From assembly GCA_930367215.1 (NCBI GenBank), contig OV884059.1:153634511-153698510 (forward strand): 64,000 nucleotides of DNA, read 5' to 3'. Each line of letters begins with the position of its first letter. Position 1 is the stretch's first letter. Shown one piece after another: positions 23,466 through 33,745 of this stretch. The position numbers and the translations under genes are program-made. Below the pieces are notes generated by a model. It made no database searches and was not told where the DNA came from. It was given only the letters and a program-made list of their open reading frames with translations. Source of the DNA: Pollenia angustigena (taxonomy: Eukaryota; Arthropoda; Insecta; Diptera; Polleniidae).

Positions 23466-24430
23466 AAAGATTCGGCACAGCCGAACAATATCAAAATTTC
23501 TTTAAGACATATTTAATAATTTGATACTAATGCAGGCAAGAAAATTTTCAACAGCTGTTTTTTTTTATTTTCTTCAAGGGTGGAAAAGTTAATTCGATCG
23601 TACTTTATTCACATTTTACTTTGACTGTGTCTTATACTTAATTATTTTTAACAACAATATGTGTGATAAATTAAAAATTTAGAAGAAAATAAGTTATATT
23701 TTATGTATATATTTTTATAAATTTTCATTTGCTTTAAAAAAAAAAAGTAGTTATGTAAAAATGTAAATGGTAACGGACCAACCATTAAAGTTTTGAACTG
23801 AAGAGACTGCTACCTGATTTTCCGGCCGTACTCAGGGATATTGGGATAGGTTCTTGTCCCTTACAATTCAAATTAAGATCTATTACAATTTAAGTGTAGG
23901 TAGCTTCCAAATCGACAAAATAAATTAAATTACACGAAAAACCCAAATAAACCCGAATTGAAACCAAGTGAAGAGATTAAGATGTTGCTATCTCTCCATT
24001 GTTCTTTACCCTCCCTACCAATGCTATTCTGTTAAATTTTAAAATGAATAGCCCGAATACATAATATCATTTATACATCATTGGAAAGTGTTATTGTTTT
24101 TTTTTACTATAAACTTCTATAAACGCTTTGAAAAAAGTGCAAATTATCGCAAAAAAAAAAAAAAATAACTGAACATAAACCAAAACGGTCTATATTTTGC
24201 CCCCACACAAATTTCCTCCCGAAAATAGTGCCTTGGCACAAAAGCGGCCTTATGAAACAATCTTAAATGATAAAATTTTTCTTTGATGTTTTTTAAACAT
24301 ACATATCTATTTTTTAATCCAAATTTTTAATATATTAAATTAGGCTTAAGTTCATCAAATTTAATTTTCATTAAATTATTTTTATGAAGAAAGGAATTTT
24401 ACAACATGAAAATAAATTAAAATTGTTATT
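23466..24430. other. Unassigned AT-rich stretch
   Basis: An A run is at 24151-24166. No element ends or coding frames recognised. Confidence 0.5.
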
Positions 24431-24444
24431 GATAATCTTTCATT

Positions 24445-24560
24445 CTTGGCCGTGGCCGGGGCTCGAACCCTGGCCGACAGGTTACCATGACATGTTTCGA
24501 TCGCAACCACTCGATCTCTTCAGACAGATTTGCCGTCTTACACTCGCAGCTATCGACGAC
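24445..24560 (-). repeat. tRNA-like SINE head (minus strand)
   Basis: The minus strand reads GATCGAGTGGTTGCGATC, similar to an A box, then after about 30 bp AGGGTTCGAGCCCCGG, a strong B box within a T-arm-like inverted repeat (CCGGGG/GGCCAGGG). The full cloverleaf does not close and an AT-rich tail follows (CAAGAATGAAAGATTATC), so a tRNA-derived SINE is favoured over a tRNA gene. Confidence 0.55.
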
Positions 24561-24569
24561 TGCTGACGT

Positions 24570-25588
24570 CAATACCCAGTAAAAACTTCGCCTACTTTTT
24601 CAAAATGAATAACTTCTTTAACTCATTATTTTGTAGCTTTCTTCTTTAACTACATCTATAACAACTTCCATAACTACTTTTTTCTGGATGTATGCAGGTA
24701 AAAAAAATAATGACTTACTTTTTAATGCGTTCATTTTGGGACTTCCCTTGTAAAATTCATTGGTTCTTTCAGTAGAATTGTAAGTATTGCTCTTATGTTT
24801 TTCTGATTACTCAACACATTATTTTGTAGGCGATGTTTTTACTGGGTAGTCAAACATCAATCCTTAAACCAAATTGTATTTTAACCTTTGTTAGATCGAA
24901 ATTTGCTTTTCTGAATACATATCTATTATTTTTGTTTGGTATTAAAAAAGAACGAGCGAAATCGAAAAATTCTTGCAAAAAAATCTGTAAAAGACTTTAT
25001 GAATAAAAACACAAAATAATCTGTGGCAACACTGAAAAATGTTGCCTTAACTATATTAAAGCAAAATGCGTATTTTATCTCAAACTGTGACCAGCCCTTA
25101 TACAAAACAAAATACACTGTTGCTTTCAAGTGTTGACGTTTGTGGTTTGTAAAAACTATAAAAAAGAACATTCCACCAATAAATTGTGTTAAAAAATTGC
25201 AACAAAAAAAAAAAAATTTTAATTTCATATAGAAAAAAACTATATACCTATTATAACAAAACTAAAAGGCTTTATAAAGTATTTTCAATATGTGTTCATT
25301 TGCCAAATGCATGTTGCTGATATTTATGACGGTTTTAAAACACTTCAACAAAAAAAAATGTCAAATAAGTTTTAGTTTATTTTTTTTTTAATAACTTTTT
25401 TTCAACTTTATTGGTCTGCAAGTTGCAACTTCAGCCATTGAAATCAATCAATTAAAGTTGCACAAAAATAACAAACAAACTGAAAATAATACAGATATGG
25501 GCATTTCAACCAAAAGGTTAACCCTTTTCTTTGTTGTATTACACTGTGTGTTTTTTTTAAGTCATGGAAAAATAACCATATACAAGCA
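24570..25588. other. Unassigned AT-rich stretch
   Basis: Low-complexity frames only. The phrase ACCCAGTAAAAACTTCGCCT at 24575 and its inverse AGGCGATGTTTTTACTGGGT at 24829-24848 form an inverted pair, so 24575-24848 may itself be a roughly 275 bp MITE. Confidence 0.5.
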
Positions 25589-25589
25589 C

Positions 25590-26107
25590 CTTAAAAAATT
25601 CGATTTTTTTTTTTTACCTTTTTCCCCGTGTTCAGGTCTATAGGTAGCAAACCGTTCAAAATTCAAGGAAACAATCAAACTTCCGAACGGTTTGCAAGAT
25701 ATAAGCCTGAGCAAATGATCACTTTTTTGCAAAAATGACATCGAGGCCCCAAATCTTTGGGGCCCATAAAAAAAAGTGCATGACTTTGGGCAAAACAGGG
25801 AGACACGGGTCTTTAATCACGTAGTGGTGTCCGTATATGGTTATAGATAGCATAGTATCTCAAAGTTGAAGTAAAGAAAAAACAAATAAAATTAAAAAAT
25901 TTTGGGGAAATTTTTCACTTATGCGGCTACCTAAGCGCTACCTAAACGGTGTTAAGAATCATTCCTAAGAAGTTTATATGCACTAGAAAGTTGTTTATTG
26001 AGATCTAGGGTAAATTGTTGTGGTTGTTTGCTTCCTTGAATTTTGAACGGTTTGCTACCTATAGATCTGAACACGGGGAAGAAGGTAAAAAAATTCGAAT
26101 TTTTTAA
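25590..26107. mobile_element. ~520 bp element with ~80 bp inverted ends
   Basis: The left arm 25590-25676 (CCCCGTGTTCAGGTCTATAG, GGTAGCAAACCGTTCAAAAT) is the near-perfect inverse of 26024-26107. The interior 25684-25846 is repeated in direct orientation outside the right arm at 26222-26397. Non-coding. Confidence 0.75.
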
Positions 26108-26221
26108 AGTTTTTTGCGATTTTGATCTTAAAGATGAAGTTTTTCTGATTTTATATGTTCACAATTTTTGCTCTTTATGACAAGAGCTACAACTTTGTCT
26201 CAGAGGGTAAATCAAAATTCA

Positions 26222-26397
26222 GAACGGTTTGCAAGATATGAGCCTAAAAAATTATCACTTTTTTGCAAAAATGCCACTGAGGCCCCAAATCTTTGGAGGC
26301 CCAAAAAAAATGTGCATGACTGTGGGCAAAACTGGGAGACACGTGTTTTTTTTTTTTTTTTTGGTCTTTTATCACGAAGTGGTGTCCGTATATGGTT
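26222..26397 (+). repeat. Direct repeat of the preceding element's interior
   Basis: It matches 25684-25846 base for base in long blocks: GAACGGTTTGCAAGATAT, ATCACTTTTTTGCAAAAATG, GAGGCCCCAAATCTTTGG, AGTGGTGTCCGTATATGGTT. It carries an extra T tract at about 26347-26362. It suggests a second, partly lost copy of the same element. Confidence 0.75.
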
Positions 26398-26862
26398 ATT
26401 TTTTTTCGTGTTGCACTGTGTTATAAAAGAAAAGTATTCAGATTTAATAAAACTGAAGAGTTCAAGGCTTTTCTAAGTTGCAAAAGCAAGACACCGGGCT
26501 ATAAAGTTGAAGTTTACATTTTTTGCAGTTTTGTGTTATTTCTAAGGCAATCTTCTCTTTGCAATTTACATTTCTAATAATAGTGCAATTGCTCTCTTAC
26601 CGCACTTTTTTTTATAAAAATAACCAACAACAAATACACAATAATGTAAAATTAGAAGATTATACAACGAATACGACGATACTACGGGCTTGTGAATTGG
26701 ACATATGAATATAAAAAATATATTTATATAATTTGCTTATATAGATATTCCCTGCGTCTTAACGAAACAAATTTTGTAACGTCATAAAACATCACATCAG
26801 ACAATAAAGTCTTAAAAAACGAAGAAAGATTTTCAATTTGATACCTTGGAAAGTAAATCTAA

Positions 26863-27322
26863 AAGTAGAAGTACATAACACGCGTTAGTGCGCGCGCGCT
26901 CGTCGTCTTCTGTCAAAAAAAGTTAAACTAGTGTATTTTCATAGAACAAGCTACATGCAAAATATTTTGCGACAGAAAGTTGGTTAACTTTGAACTTTTT
27001 AGCGCGTTGTCAATTTTTGACAAGTAATCAGCTGACAATAAAAAGAATAATTTAACAAATTTGTGAATCATGAAAGAAAAACTTATTGAAGAGCTTAGAA
27101 AACATACAATATTTATATAAAAAGAATAAATTCAATAAAATAACAAAATCTTGATATACTTTCGAACCCGTTTTTAATGCACAAATAAGTAAACAAATAA
27201 AAAACAGCTGACAGAAATGGCTTTTGTAACGCGTGTTGTGTAACTTGCAATTTTTTACGCGCTAAAGTTTTTAAACGCACGATACTCGTCGACGAACTAA
27301 CGCGTGTTATGTACTTCCACCT
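26863..27322. mobile_element. 460 bp MITE, TAA duplication, CpG-rich ends
   Basis: The ends share GAAGTACATAACACGCGTTAG in inverted orientation after AAGTA and AGGTG. TAA lies at 26860-26862 and 27323-27325. GCGCGCGCGC near 26891 makes it locally much richer in CG than its surroundings. The right duplication overlaps the left TA of the mariner at 27325. Confidence 0.8.
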
Positions 27323-27324
27323 TA

Positions 27325-28206
27325 AGGGGTGGTTAAATTTGGCCGATGTTGGTTTTGAATAAAAAACAAATTATTTAGGAAATTAGTGTCACTAATTTTT
27401 ATTATGCTAATGTTGGTATGGTTCAAATATGTATGGAAGAAAATATCGGCCAAATGCCTGCCGCGACCTCGGCGGTACACCTCCATCCGATGGTCCAAAT
27501 TTTCGATGACGCTGAGGCATAATTGAGGTTCTATGCCGTTAATGTGCATCTCATTCCTTTAGCTCTTGAATTGTTGACGTACACAATTTCTTTCAATTAA
27601 CCCCAAAGAAAGAAGTCCAATGGTGTCAAAGCACATGATCTTGGCGGCCAATTGACATCGCCACCACTTAAGATAAAACGGCTATTGAATTTTTCGCAAA
27701 AGAGCCATTGTTTCATTAGCTGTGTGGCAAGTGGCACCGTCCTGTTGAAACCACATATCGTCCACATCCATATCTTCCTATTCGGGCCATAAAAAGCTCG
27801 ATATCATCTCACGATACCGGACACCATTAACAGTAACTGCCTGACCAGCTTCATTTTTGAAAAAATACGGCCCGATGATGCCGCCAGCCCATAAACCGCA
27901 CCAAACAGACACTCTTTGTGGGTGCTTTGGTTTTTCGACAATCACTCTTGGATAATAATTCGCCCAAATGCGGCAATTCTGCTTATTGACGAATCCACTG
28001 AGGTGAAAACATGCCTCATCACTGAAGATGATTTTCTTCGAAAATTGATAATCCATTTTCATAATTAGTCTAAATAACTTTAACGCGTTGCTCGATCTTA
28101 CCATGGTTTAAATTGAGTTAGTCTGAAATTGAGAAATGTCTAGGCGAAACTTGACGTTTAGGTTTAGTTCACATTCAACATCGGGCCTTAAAATTTAACC
28201 ACCCTT
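27325..28206 (-). mobile_element. Mariner-type element with degenerate transposase
   Basis: TIRs AGGGGTGGTTAAATTT and AAGGGTGGTTAAATTT (complemented right end) continue to a shared GGC.CGATGTT. TA flanks both ends (27323-27324 and 28207-28208), as for Tc1/mariner. The length of 882 bp is short for an autonomous mariner because the DNA-binding N-terminal coding part is absent. The transposase body is on the minus strand. Confidence 0.85.
27400..28104 (-). pseudogene. Mariner transposase pseudogene, catalytic third D replaced
   Basis: From 28104 the minus strand encodes IIFSDEACFHLSGFVNKQN (first catalytic D in SDEA) and HPQRVSVWCGLWAGGIIGPY. Then come WFQQDGATCHTA (second D), NWPPRSCALTPLDFFLWG, and at 27549-27430 IEPQLCLSVIEN and RHLADIFFHTYL near the C-terminus. 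Mariner transposases have D at the position that here reads A (SCALTPLD instead of SCDLTPLD). At least one single-base deletion near the KIQ-stop and a stop after FFLWG break the frame. There is no helix-turn-helix N-terminal domain, so it cannot be functional. Confidence 0.85.
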
Positions 28207-28208
28207 TA

Positions 28209-29535
28209 TAAAAGTCCTTAGCTTATCAAACAACATTTTATACAAAAAGTCTTGCCCAATTCGCAGAGCTTTGGAGCAACTCAAAACCCACTTCTATGTT
28301 TAATGATATAGCGCATATTTTTTGGCGTACATCTTCAAATTCTTTAGATTTATTTTTGTAATTTTTTTCTGAATATAATGCTACTTAATTACCTCGCAAA
28401 TATAAAAAAAAAAACTTTTTATAATTTTGACTACTTCATTAAATTGTTTTTTAATTTTGTTGTACAAATGTCACGTCAATGGAAATGCCCATATCCAAAT
28501 GTCAATATAACTCCACAAGCGAATACATGCGAGTGTATTGAAGTACTGGCATTATACGCCAAATGTGTCTTAAATTTTGCCTCTAAATTGCTTATTGGTA
28601 TGTAAATTTCACAAATTGTAATGTGAATTCAATGAATGCACTGCACTCACTCCAGTTATTGTTGATCTGCTGGTCTGCTTGCAACCTCAGTCAATGGGTC
28701 AAGGAGGTGAGGAGGGACTCGTAGTTAACATGACTGCTATTTAAGTACTTCGTTAAACTCATGTGGAGTTATAAGAGAACAAAGTTCTGTTTTGTTTTTG
28801 TTGTTTGTTAGAAATTCGAGGCAAGTGAATGGATGGATGGACGATGGTGGTTGGCTGGAATCCGTTTATCATTTCATGATAAATGTGGCATGTTTTTTTT
28901 TGTTTTATTTTTCGGAATTCGTTTTGTACGAATGTAGTGCATTTAATTCAGCGAACATTTTCAAAAAAATGTTGTTCACTCTTATTAATTTAACACATTT
29001 AACACGTTTTTCAAATTTTTCAAAAAATGTTTATTTTTTTTTTCCTTCAATTTGTTTATTCACATTAATATGCAAGTTTGGATTTCGATTTAAGTTTGTG
29101 GTTTGCTGTTAGAGTTTGTTTTGTTAATATATTTTTTTTTAGATTTTATAATTCAATATTCATTTCAATTATGTACAAACATACAAACTTTTGATTTGAG
29201 CAAATGAATTGAAATGTGTCTTATTAAGACTTCAGGCGTTTTAGTCGCGTGTTTAAATTTGATTTATGATCTTGTATTTATTGATTTAAATCTAAATTAT
29301 TATAAATTATTTAAAGACTTTAGATTTATTTTTAAATGAATTCATAGAAAATCAAGTCTAGAGTAGAAAAGTTGTAAATATTAAAAAGATTTTGAAAATA
29401 TTGAATTATTAATTTTAGTCTAAGCGATATAAGAACACTATTTTTTAACGATTTGCCGCATATTAAAAACAATTCATTAAGACGGCGGAAGGTTTGGGCG
29501 TCTGTTGTAAGACATTAGCACGAAATAAATTTATT
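28209..29535. other. Unassigned AT-rich stretch
   Basis: Frames such as 28378-28605 and 28792-29112 have no recognisable domain. No element ends were found. Confidence 0.5.
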
Positions 29536-29760
29536 TTAAGTACTGGCCACCTTTAGCAATGACATTTTCTCATCTTTCTGGCGGCATATGGCTCCCTCGG
29601 CAAAAGTGCTGCTTAGATTTGGAGGCCAGAACGAATCATACCAAGTTTCGTTGCCCTCTTCTGAAGTTAAGCGTATTGTAGTGAAAGCGTTTTGAGTCAA
29701 TCTACACAAATTGTAGTGGGAGAGGACACGATCTAAACTGTAAGACAAAACTGCTCCACT
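29470..29760 (-). pseudogene. Possible degraded transposase C-terminus
   Basis: A minus-strand frame reads NAFTTIRLTSEEGNETWYDS, then FWPPNLSSTFAEGAICRQKD and MSLLKVAST. The base composition is richer than its surroundings and the frame is open over about 70 codons. It faintly recalls the end of mariner-like proteins, but I could not place a conserved motif, so the identity is open. Confidence 0.25.
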
Positions 29761-30083
29761 ACTTACAAGTGAGCCAGAAAAAACTTGTACTTGTATTAAG
29801 TTAAATAAAACTTAAACATTCCATTATACAAATTTTCAAAGACACACAAATTTATTCAATTATTGTGCAAATTCCTTAAGCCTTAGAAGATTGGTTTATT
29901 ACTCGGTATTTATAAATTTATCCACTTTTACCAAAAAACCTTCCATTAAGTGGTGGGTGCCTAAAATCGGACATGTCCTGGTATACTTTTACTGGGCTCA
30001 TAAATATATTTTTGCAAGAGCTTAATATCTTTCCACAGGCCGAAGTTCTGGACAGTTGGGTAGATTTGCCTCCCGTGCAAACT

Positions 30084-30534
30084 GGTCAATTCCGGTCAAA
30101 AATGGTTTTTTTTTTAATTTTAATAAAAGTTAGCAAAATGGTATATTTCAGTTGAAGGAGCTCAAGTCGGATCCACGTCTGGTTATGTATGTAAATATGT
30201 ATATATAATCACATAAGTTTACATATTATATTATAACCACATATGATCATATATACTTTATTTGCTCAGGCAGGCAAAAAGATGGGGACAGAAGATGAGC
30301 ATATATAGATATTCTACAAACTGTTAATATAATCGCTACAAATGATCATATTTTATTACACCTCCAAAGCCCTTTTTTAATTTTGTTCGATACTTTTGGG
30401 CCGTCAATGTTTACCTGCCAGCCCCTGTATGTACGTGTTCAAAATTTTACCTATGGATCAAACATGCTATTCTTAGGTAAAGAAATTCATAGGTAAAGAT
30501 TAAAGAAGTTATGGATTTTTGGCCGGAATTGACC
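30084..30534. mobile_element. 451 bp MITE, ACT duplication
   Basis: The ends GGTCAATTCCGGTCAAAAA and the complement of TTTTTGGCCGGAATTGACC match at 18 of 19. ACT is duplicated at 30081-30083 and 30535-30537. The interior has repeated ATATAT/CATATGATCATATA runs and no gene. Confidence 0.75.
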
Positions 30535-30537
30535 ACT

Positions 30538-31320
30538 GTTCCGTGGTACAAAATTAACATTAAAGGTTCCACCTTTGCGAACAAACGAAAGTGCAACAAC
30601 ATTATAACAACCACATAGACAATTATTTTGCACAAACGATGCAAAATTGTCAGCGTCTAAGTAATTGCAATATTATCAGAGTAAAAGCATAACATTCTTG
30701 CAACTTTTGATGGCATTAATAATTATAAATATTTCTTTGTTTATCGGGCCTGATATCACAAATGATCGGCTTCTTTTGCCACACAAGAAATTTTCTTAGG
30801 GAATTTTGTTTTTGTCCCGTATTCTTCTTGAACATTACCTCGTCCATCAGTCACATAAAAATCTTGACCCGAAGTTTGTATAAAGTCTGCCAGTACCTAA
30901 GTTTCATTATCCATCACACAACAGTGCCCATCATGTTCTCTAACTCTCGCGTCGAGAAACTTTTCGATTGAAATGTGTGAAATAAAACAAAAATGCCATA
31001 TATTTGAAACAAACATCTGTTTTTCTCACTAAACTGTGCCTGTAACTTTTTTCTTGGCGAGTAATAACTGTTACGTAAGGAAATAACTCGCAAATTTACA
31101 GAAAAAGTGTGTATGTAACAGTTTTTTGAGAAAAGTTCTCGCTTTAAACTGTCAAATAAATTCACGAATAAAAATGGTTCGAGAAACACTTTTAACACTA
31201 AAAACGATTAAGAATGCAGAATGCATAGAATAATAATAATATTTTGCTCTTGGCACATTTTTTTATTGTTTATTATTTTGCTTTCAAAAATTTTTTTTTG
31301 TTTTTTTTTTTTTTTTGTTT
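30538..31320. other. Unassigned stretch
   Basis: Short inverted similarities (TCGAGAAACTTTT at 30951 and GGTTCGAGAAACACTTTT near 31177) are present, but no clean element. It ends in a long T tract at 31291-31317. Confidence 0.4.
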
Positions 31321-31323
31321 TAA

Positions 31324-31723
31324 ATGTTCAGTTAGTCTTTACTTTCTGTTTCTGTTCTGTTCCGTGCCGTTCTGTTACGAAGTTGTAATAATTAGTTTTC
31401 TGTAGTAACTTATCAGCCATTTATGACAAATTTATTAGTTTTGCACCGTCCATTGTTTTATTTCTATAACTATGATGCACATAAATCTGAAGAAATTAAA
31501 TTTTATAAATTATTAAAATCAAAAAACAGTTTATTTCAATATAAATATGTATTTTTTATTATTTTTTTTTTTTGCTGTTACTTACAATTACTTAACAAGT
31601 TTTTGATTTTAACAAACTGAACCGCAACAGAACAGAAAAACTATTCAATTTCATAGGTTTTTTTATAACAACAACAAATCAGCTGATTCGTAACAGAACA
31701 GAAAGTAAAGACTAATTCTGCCT
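31324..31723. mobile_element. 400 bp MITE, TAA duplication
   Basis: TIRs end in TTAGTCTTTACTTTCTG on both sides. Inverted CAGAACAG/CTGTTCTG and TAACAGAAC/GTTCTGTTA motifs follow. TAA lies at 31321-31323 and 31724-31726. Non-coding. Confidence 0.8.
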
Positions 31724-32079
31724 TAAAGTTCGTTTGCAAACAACAAACATTAAAGTCGCACTTTACATTATTTGGTATAGCCGTCAGTTGTATTTTCGCC
31801 GCCGTCGTTGAAAATGTTTAAATTTTAGTATATTTTTATCGCCGTCAACGATATGTGTGACTGGTGCTCTCAACGTATGCAATTTCACATCGGCTTCGAG
31901 TGTAATGCTATGATAGTTATAACGTAACGACGTAATCTTTTTTGATCGTTTTCAACATGAGTTACAGACAAACTTTTTTCTCACGTTTCCAGAAACGATG
32001 GAATATTTTGTTTCACATCTTTTCGATGCGAGTTCTCACTAAAGTTAAAGAACATGGGTACAAGTGTATTTTTTTTTTT

Positions 32080-32500
32080 TTTTTTTTGTATAATTAGGCT
32101 TCAATTTTTTCACTGCTTTTTGTGCTTCTAAGTTCTTTGCCGCAATGCGACCTGCAACTTTCTGAACATTATACGACTTCAACCCAGTACTAGCTTTGGC
32201 TTTGCGCACACAAAAGAATCAGAGCATTTTACTTTACGAACTGCTGATAGAAGTGTTCGGTGCTGTACTAAAGACTTGTGCAACGCCTTTTGGCTTGCCA
32301 AAATCTGTAACACTTTCTTTTGTTCATGATCCAGGTTTTCTTTCAATGTTTAAGTCTTCCGTATACTGTTTAATGACTTTTGAAACAGTGTGACGATGAA
32401 CCTTCAGATCTTTTGCTATTTTTTGAAAGACCATATTGGAATTTTTTGAAAGTTTTTAATTATTTTTTCACGTTCTTTTTTCGCTGTCAGTTGAAAATTA
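32080..32500 (-). pseudogene. Tc1-like transposase N-terminal relic
   Basis: Read on the minus strand with shifts: KIAKDLKVHRHTVSKVIKQY (helix-turn-helix region, about 32420-32360), then IERKPGS, and GLKSYNVQKVAGRIAAKNLE near 32180-32120. Tc1-type transposases carry a paired-like helix-turn-helix followed by ERKPGSGR and later a GLKTYKVQK-type segment. Several stops and frameshifts are present. The catalytic domain is not seen. Confidence 0.65.
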
Positions 32501-32877
32501 CCGATTTAGAAAAGATAATATCTGAAATAATTTAAAAGCTAATGTGATAAAAAAAAAAATAATTATTTGTTGGACCAATGATAAGTTTTTTCTGACTCTG
32601 ACTATTTGTTTCGTTGTTAGTTTTTGAACAGTCCTGCGAAGTGTGGCCAAGCGCTGTCATAATGGAAAGCGTCGGCTTCACGCTTCAATGCTCGCTTCAT
32701 ACGAATCAATTGTGTTTCGTGCAGATCCGATTGCTGCAGTGTATAACACTGGTCTGCAAAAAAAAAAAAAAAACAAAAAATCTTCGGACCTAAAAAAAAT
32801 ATATGGACTTTACATTGTCAGTTGATGTTATTGTAACAGCTCGACCTGAAAAACATGAATGTATAAAATTTATTTTT

Positions 32878-33305
32878 CTATTCTTCTCCTTCTTCTTCTT
32901 CGCTCTGTCCATCCAACTCAGCTAAATCAAGGCCCTGTAGCTGTGCTACCTCACGTGGGTAGGTCCATAAGGACACTGCTTCTAGCTGGGTTGGGTTTGC
33001 ACTGCAGTTGAATAGGTGTCGTACGTCGTGTGGGCCTATGCCACATGCAGGGCAAAGGTCAGGGATGGTGCTATTTATTCTCGACCAGTACGAGTTTAGA
33101 TGTGCGCAACATCCCGATCTCAATTGTGCCAATGTCACCCTCGTCCGTCGTGGTAAGTCTCGCTCTTCGTTTGCAACTGGTGGGGGACGACCTCCTAACA
33201 CGATATTGTCTCGTTGGCTGTTCATCGCACTCTCCACCGGCTCCCTGTGAACTGCATTCAGAGCTGCCCTGTATGAGGTGCGGTCTGTCATAGAGTCCAG
33301 TTGTT
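32878..33305 (-). pseudogene. C-terminal part of a non-LTR retrotransposon ORF2
   Basis: The minus frame ends with RVTLAQLRSGCCAHLNSYWS, then a cysteine/histidine cluster CPACGIGPHDVRHLFNC (CX2CX4HX3HX3C), SLWTYPREVA and an acidic tail EEEEGEE before the stop. This tail arrangement is known from Jockey/Loa-type non-LTR elements of flies. About 140 codons are open. The upstream reverse transcriptase is absent, cut off next to the palindrome at 33310. The opposite-strand frames at 33008-33293 are shadows. Confidence 0.75.
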
Positions 33306-33309
33306 GTTG

Positions 33310-33402
33310 GATTGTTGGAATTACGGCATTCGATATCGATCGAAATTCGCATTCAAATTGTATTGTAATTTCGATCGATATCGAATGTCGTAATTTGGCC
33401 AC
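33310..33402. mobile_element. ~93 bp palindrome with ATTCGATATCGATCG arms
   Basis: AATTACGGCATTCGATATCG and its inverse CGATATCGAATGTCGTAATT, followed by ATCGAAATT on each side, form arms of about 30 bp. The ends TTGGAATTAC and (complement) GGCCAAATTAC resemble the GGGGCTAATTATGGCA ends at 22157-22387. It abuts the truncated ORF2 remnant. Confidence 0.65.
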
Positions 33403-33732
33403 TGGCTTTCTGCTTAATAATAAAAATGTAGAATTGTTGTCCTTCTAATTTTTTTTATGAATTTTTTAAAGCATAAAATTGTATTAATTTCGTATGAAAA
33501 AAAAATTATCTGAACAACTCCGAAACAATTGAAAATATACAAAATGTTATCTGGACGACTCAAAAGAAATTTAATTCCTAATCATTTATTGGTGGTTTAA
33601 TAAAATCGGACAAATCGTTCTCCAGTTATGATAAAAATAATTAGCACCACCGCCTTATTTCGGGCGAAATATTAGGCAAGCACATTAAGAAAAATCAAGG
33701 CTTTAATAAAAAATAAACTGAAAATGGATTTC

Positions 33733-33745
33733 AATTGAGCGCTTT
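33733..33745. repeat. Left target duplication of Jockey copy 1
   Basis: AATTGAGCGCTTT here recurs directly after the poly(A) at 36334-36346. It marks a completed target-primed insertion. Confidence 0.9.

Noticed and set aside
28378..28605. 75-codon frame with several cysteines
   Set aside because: No known cysteine pattern and a low-complexity first half; probably chance.
33008..33352. Overlapping plus and minus frames of 80-93 codons
   Set aside because: Shadows of the retrotransposon C-terminal frame read on the other frames or strand.
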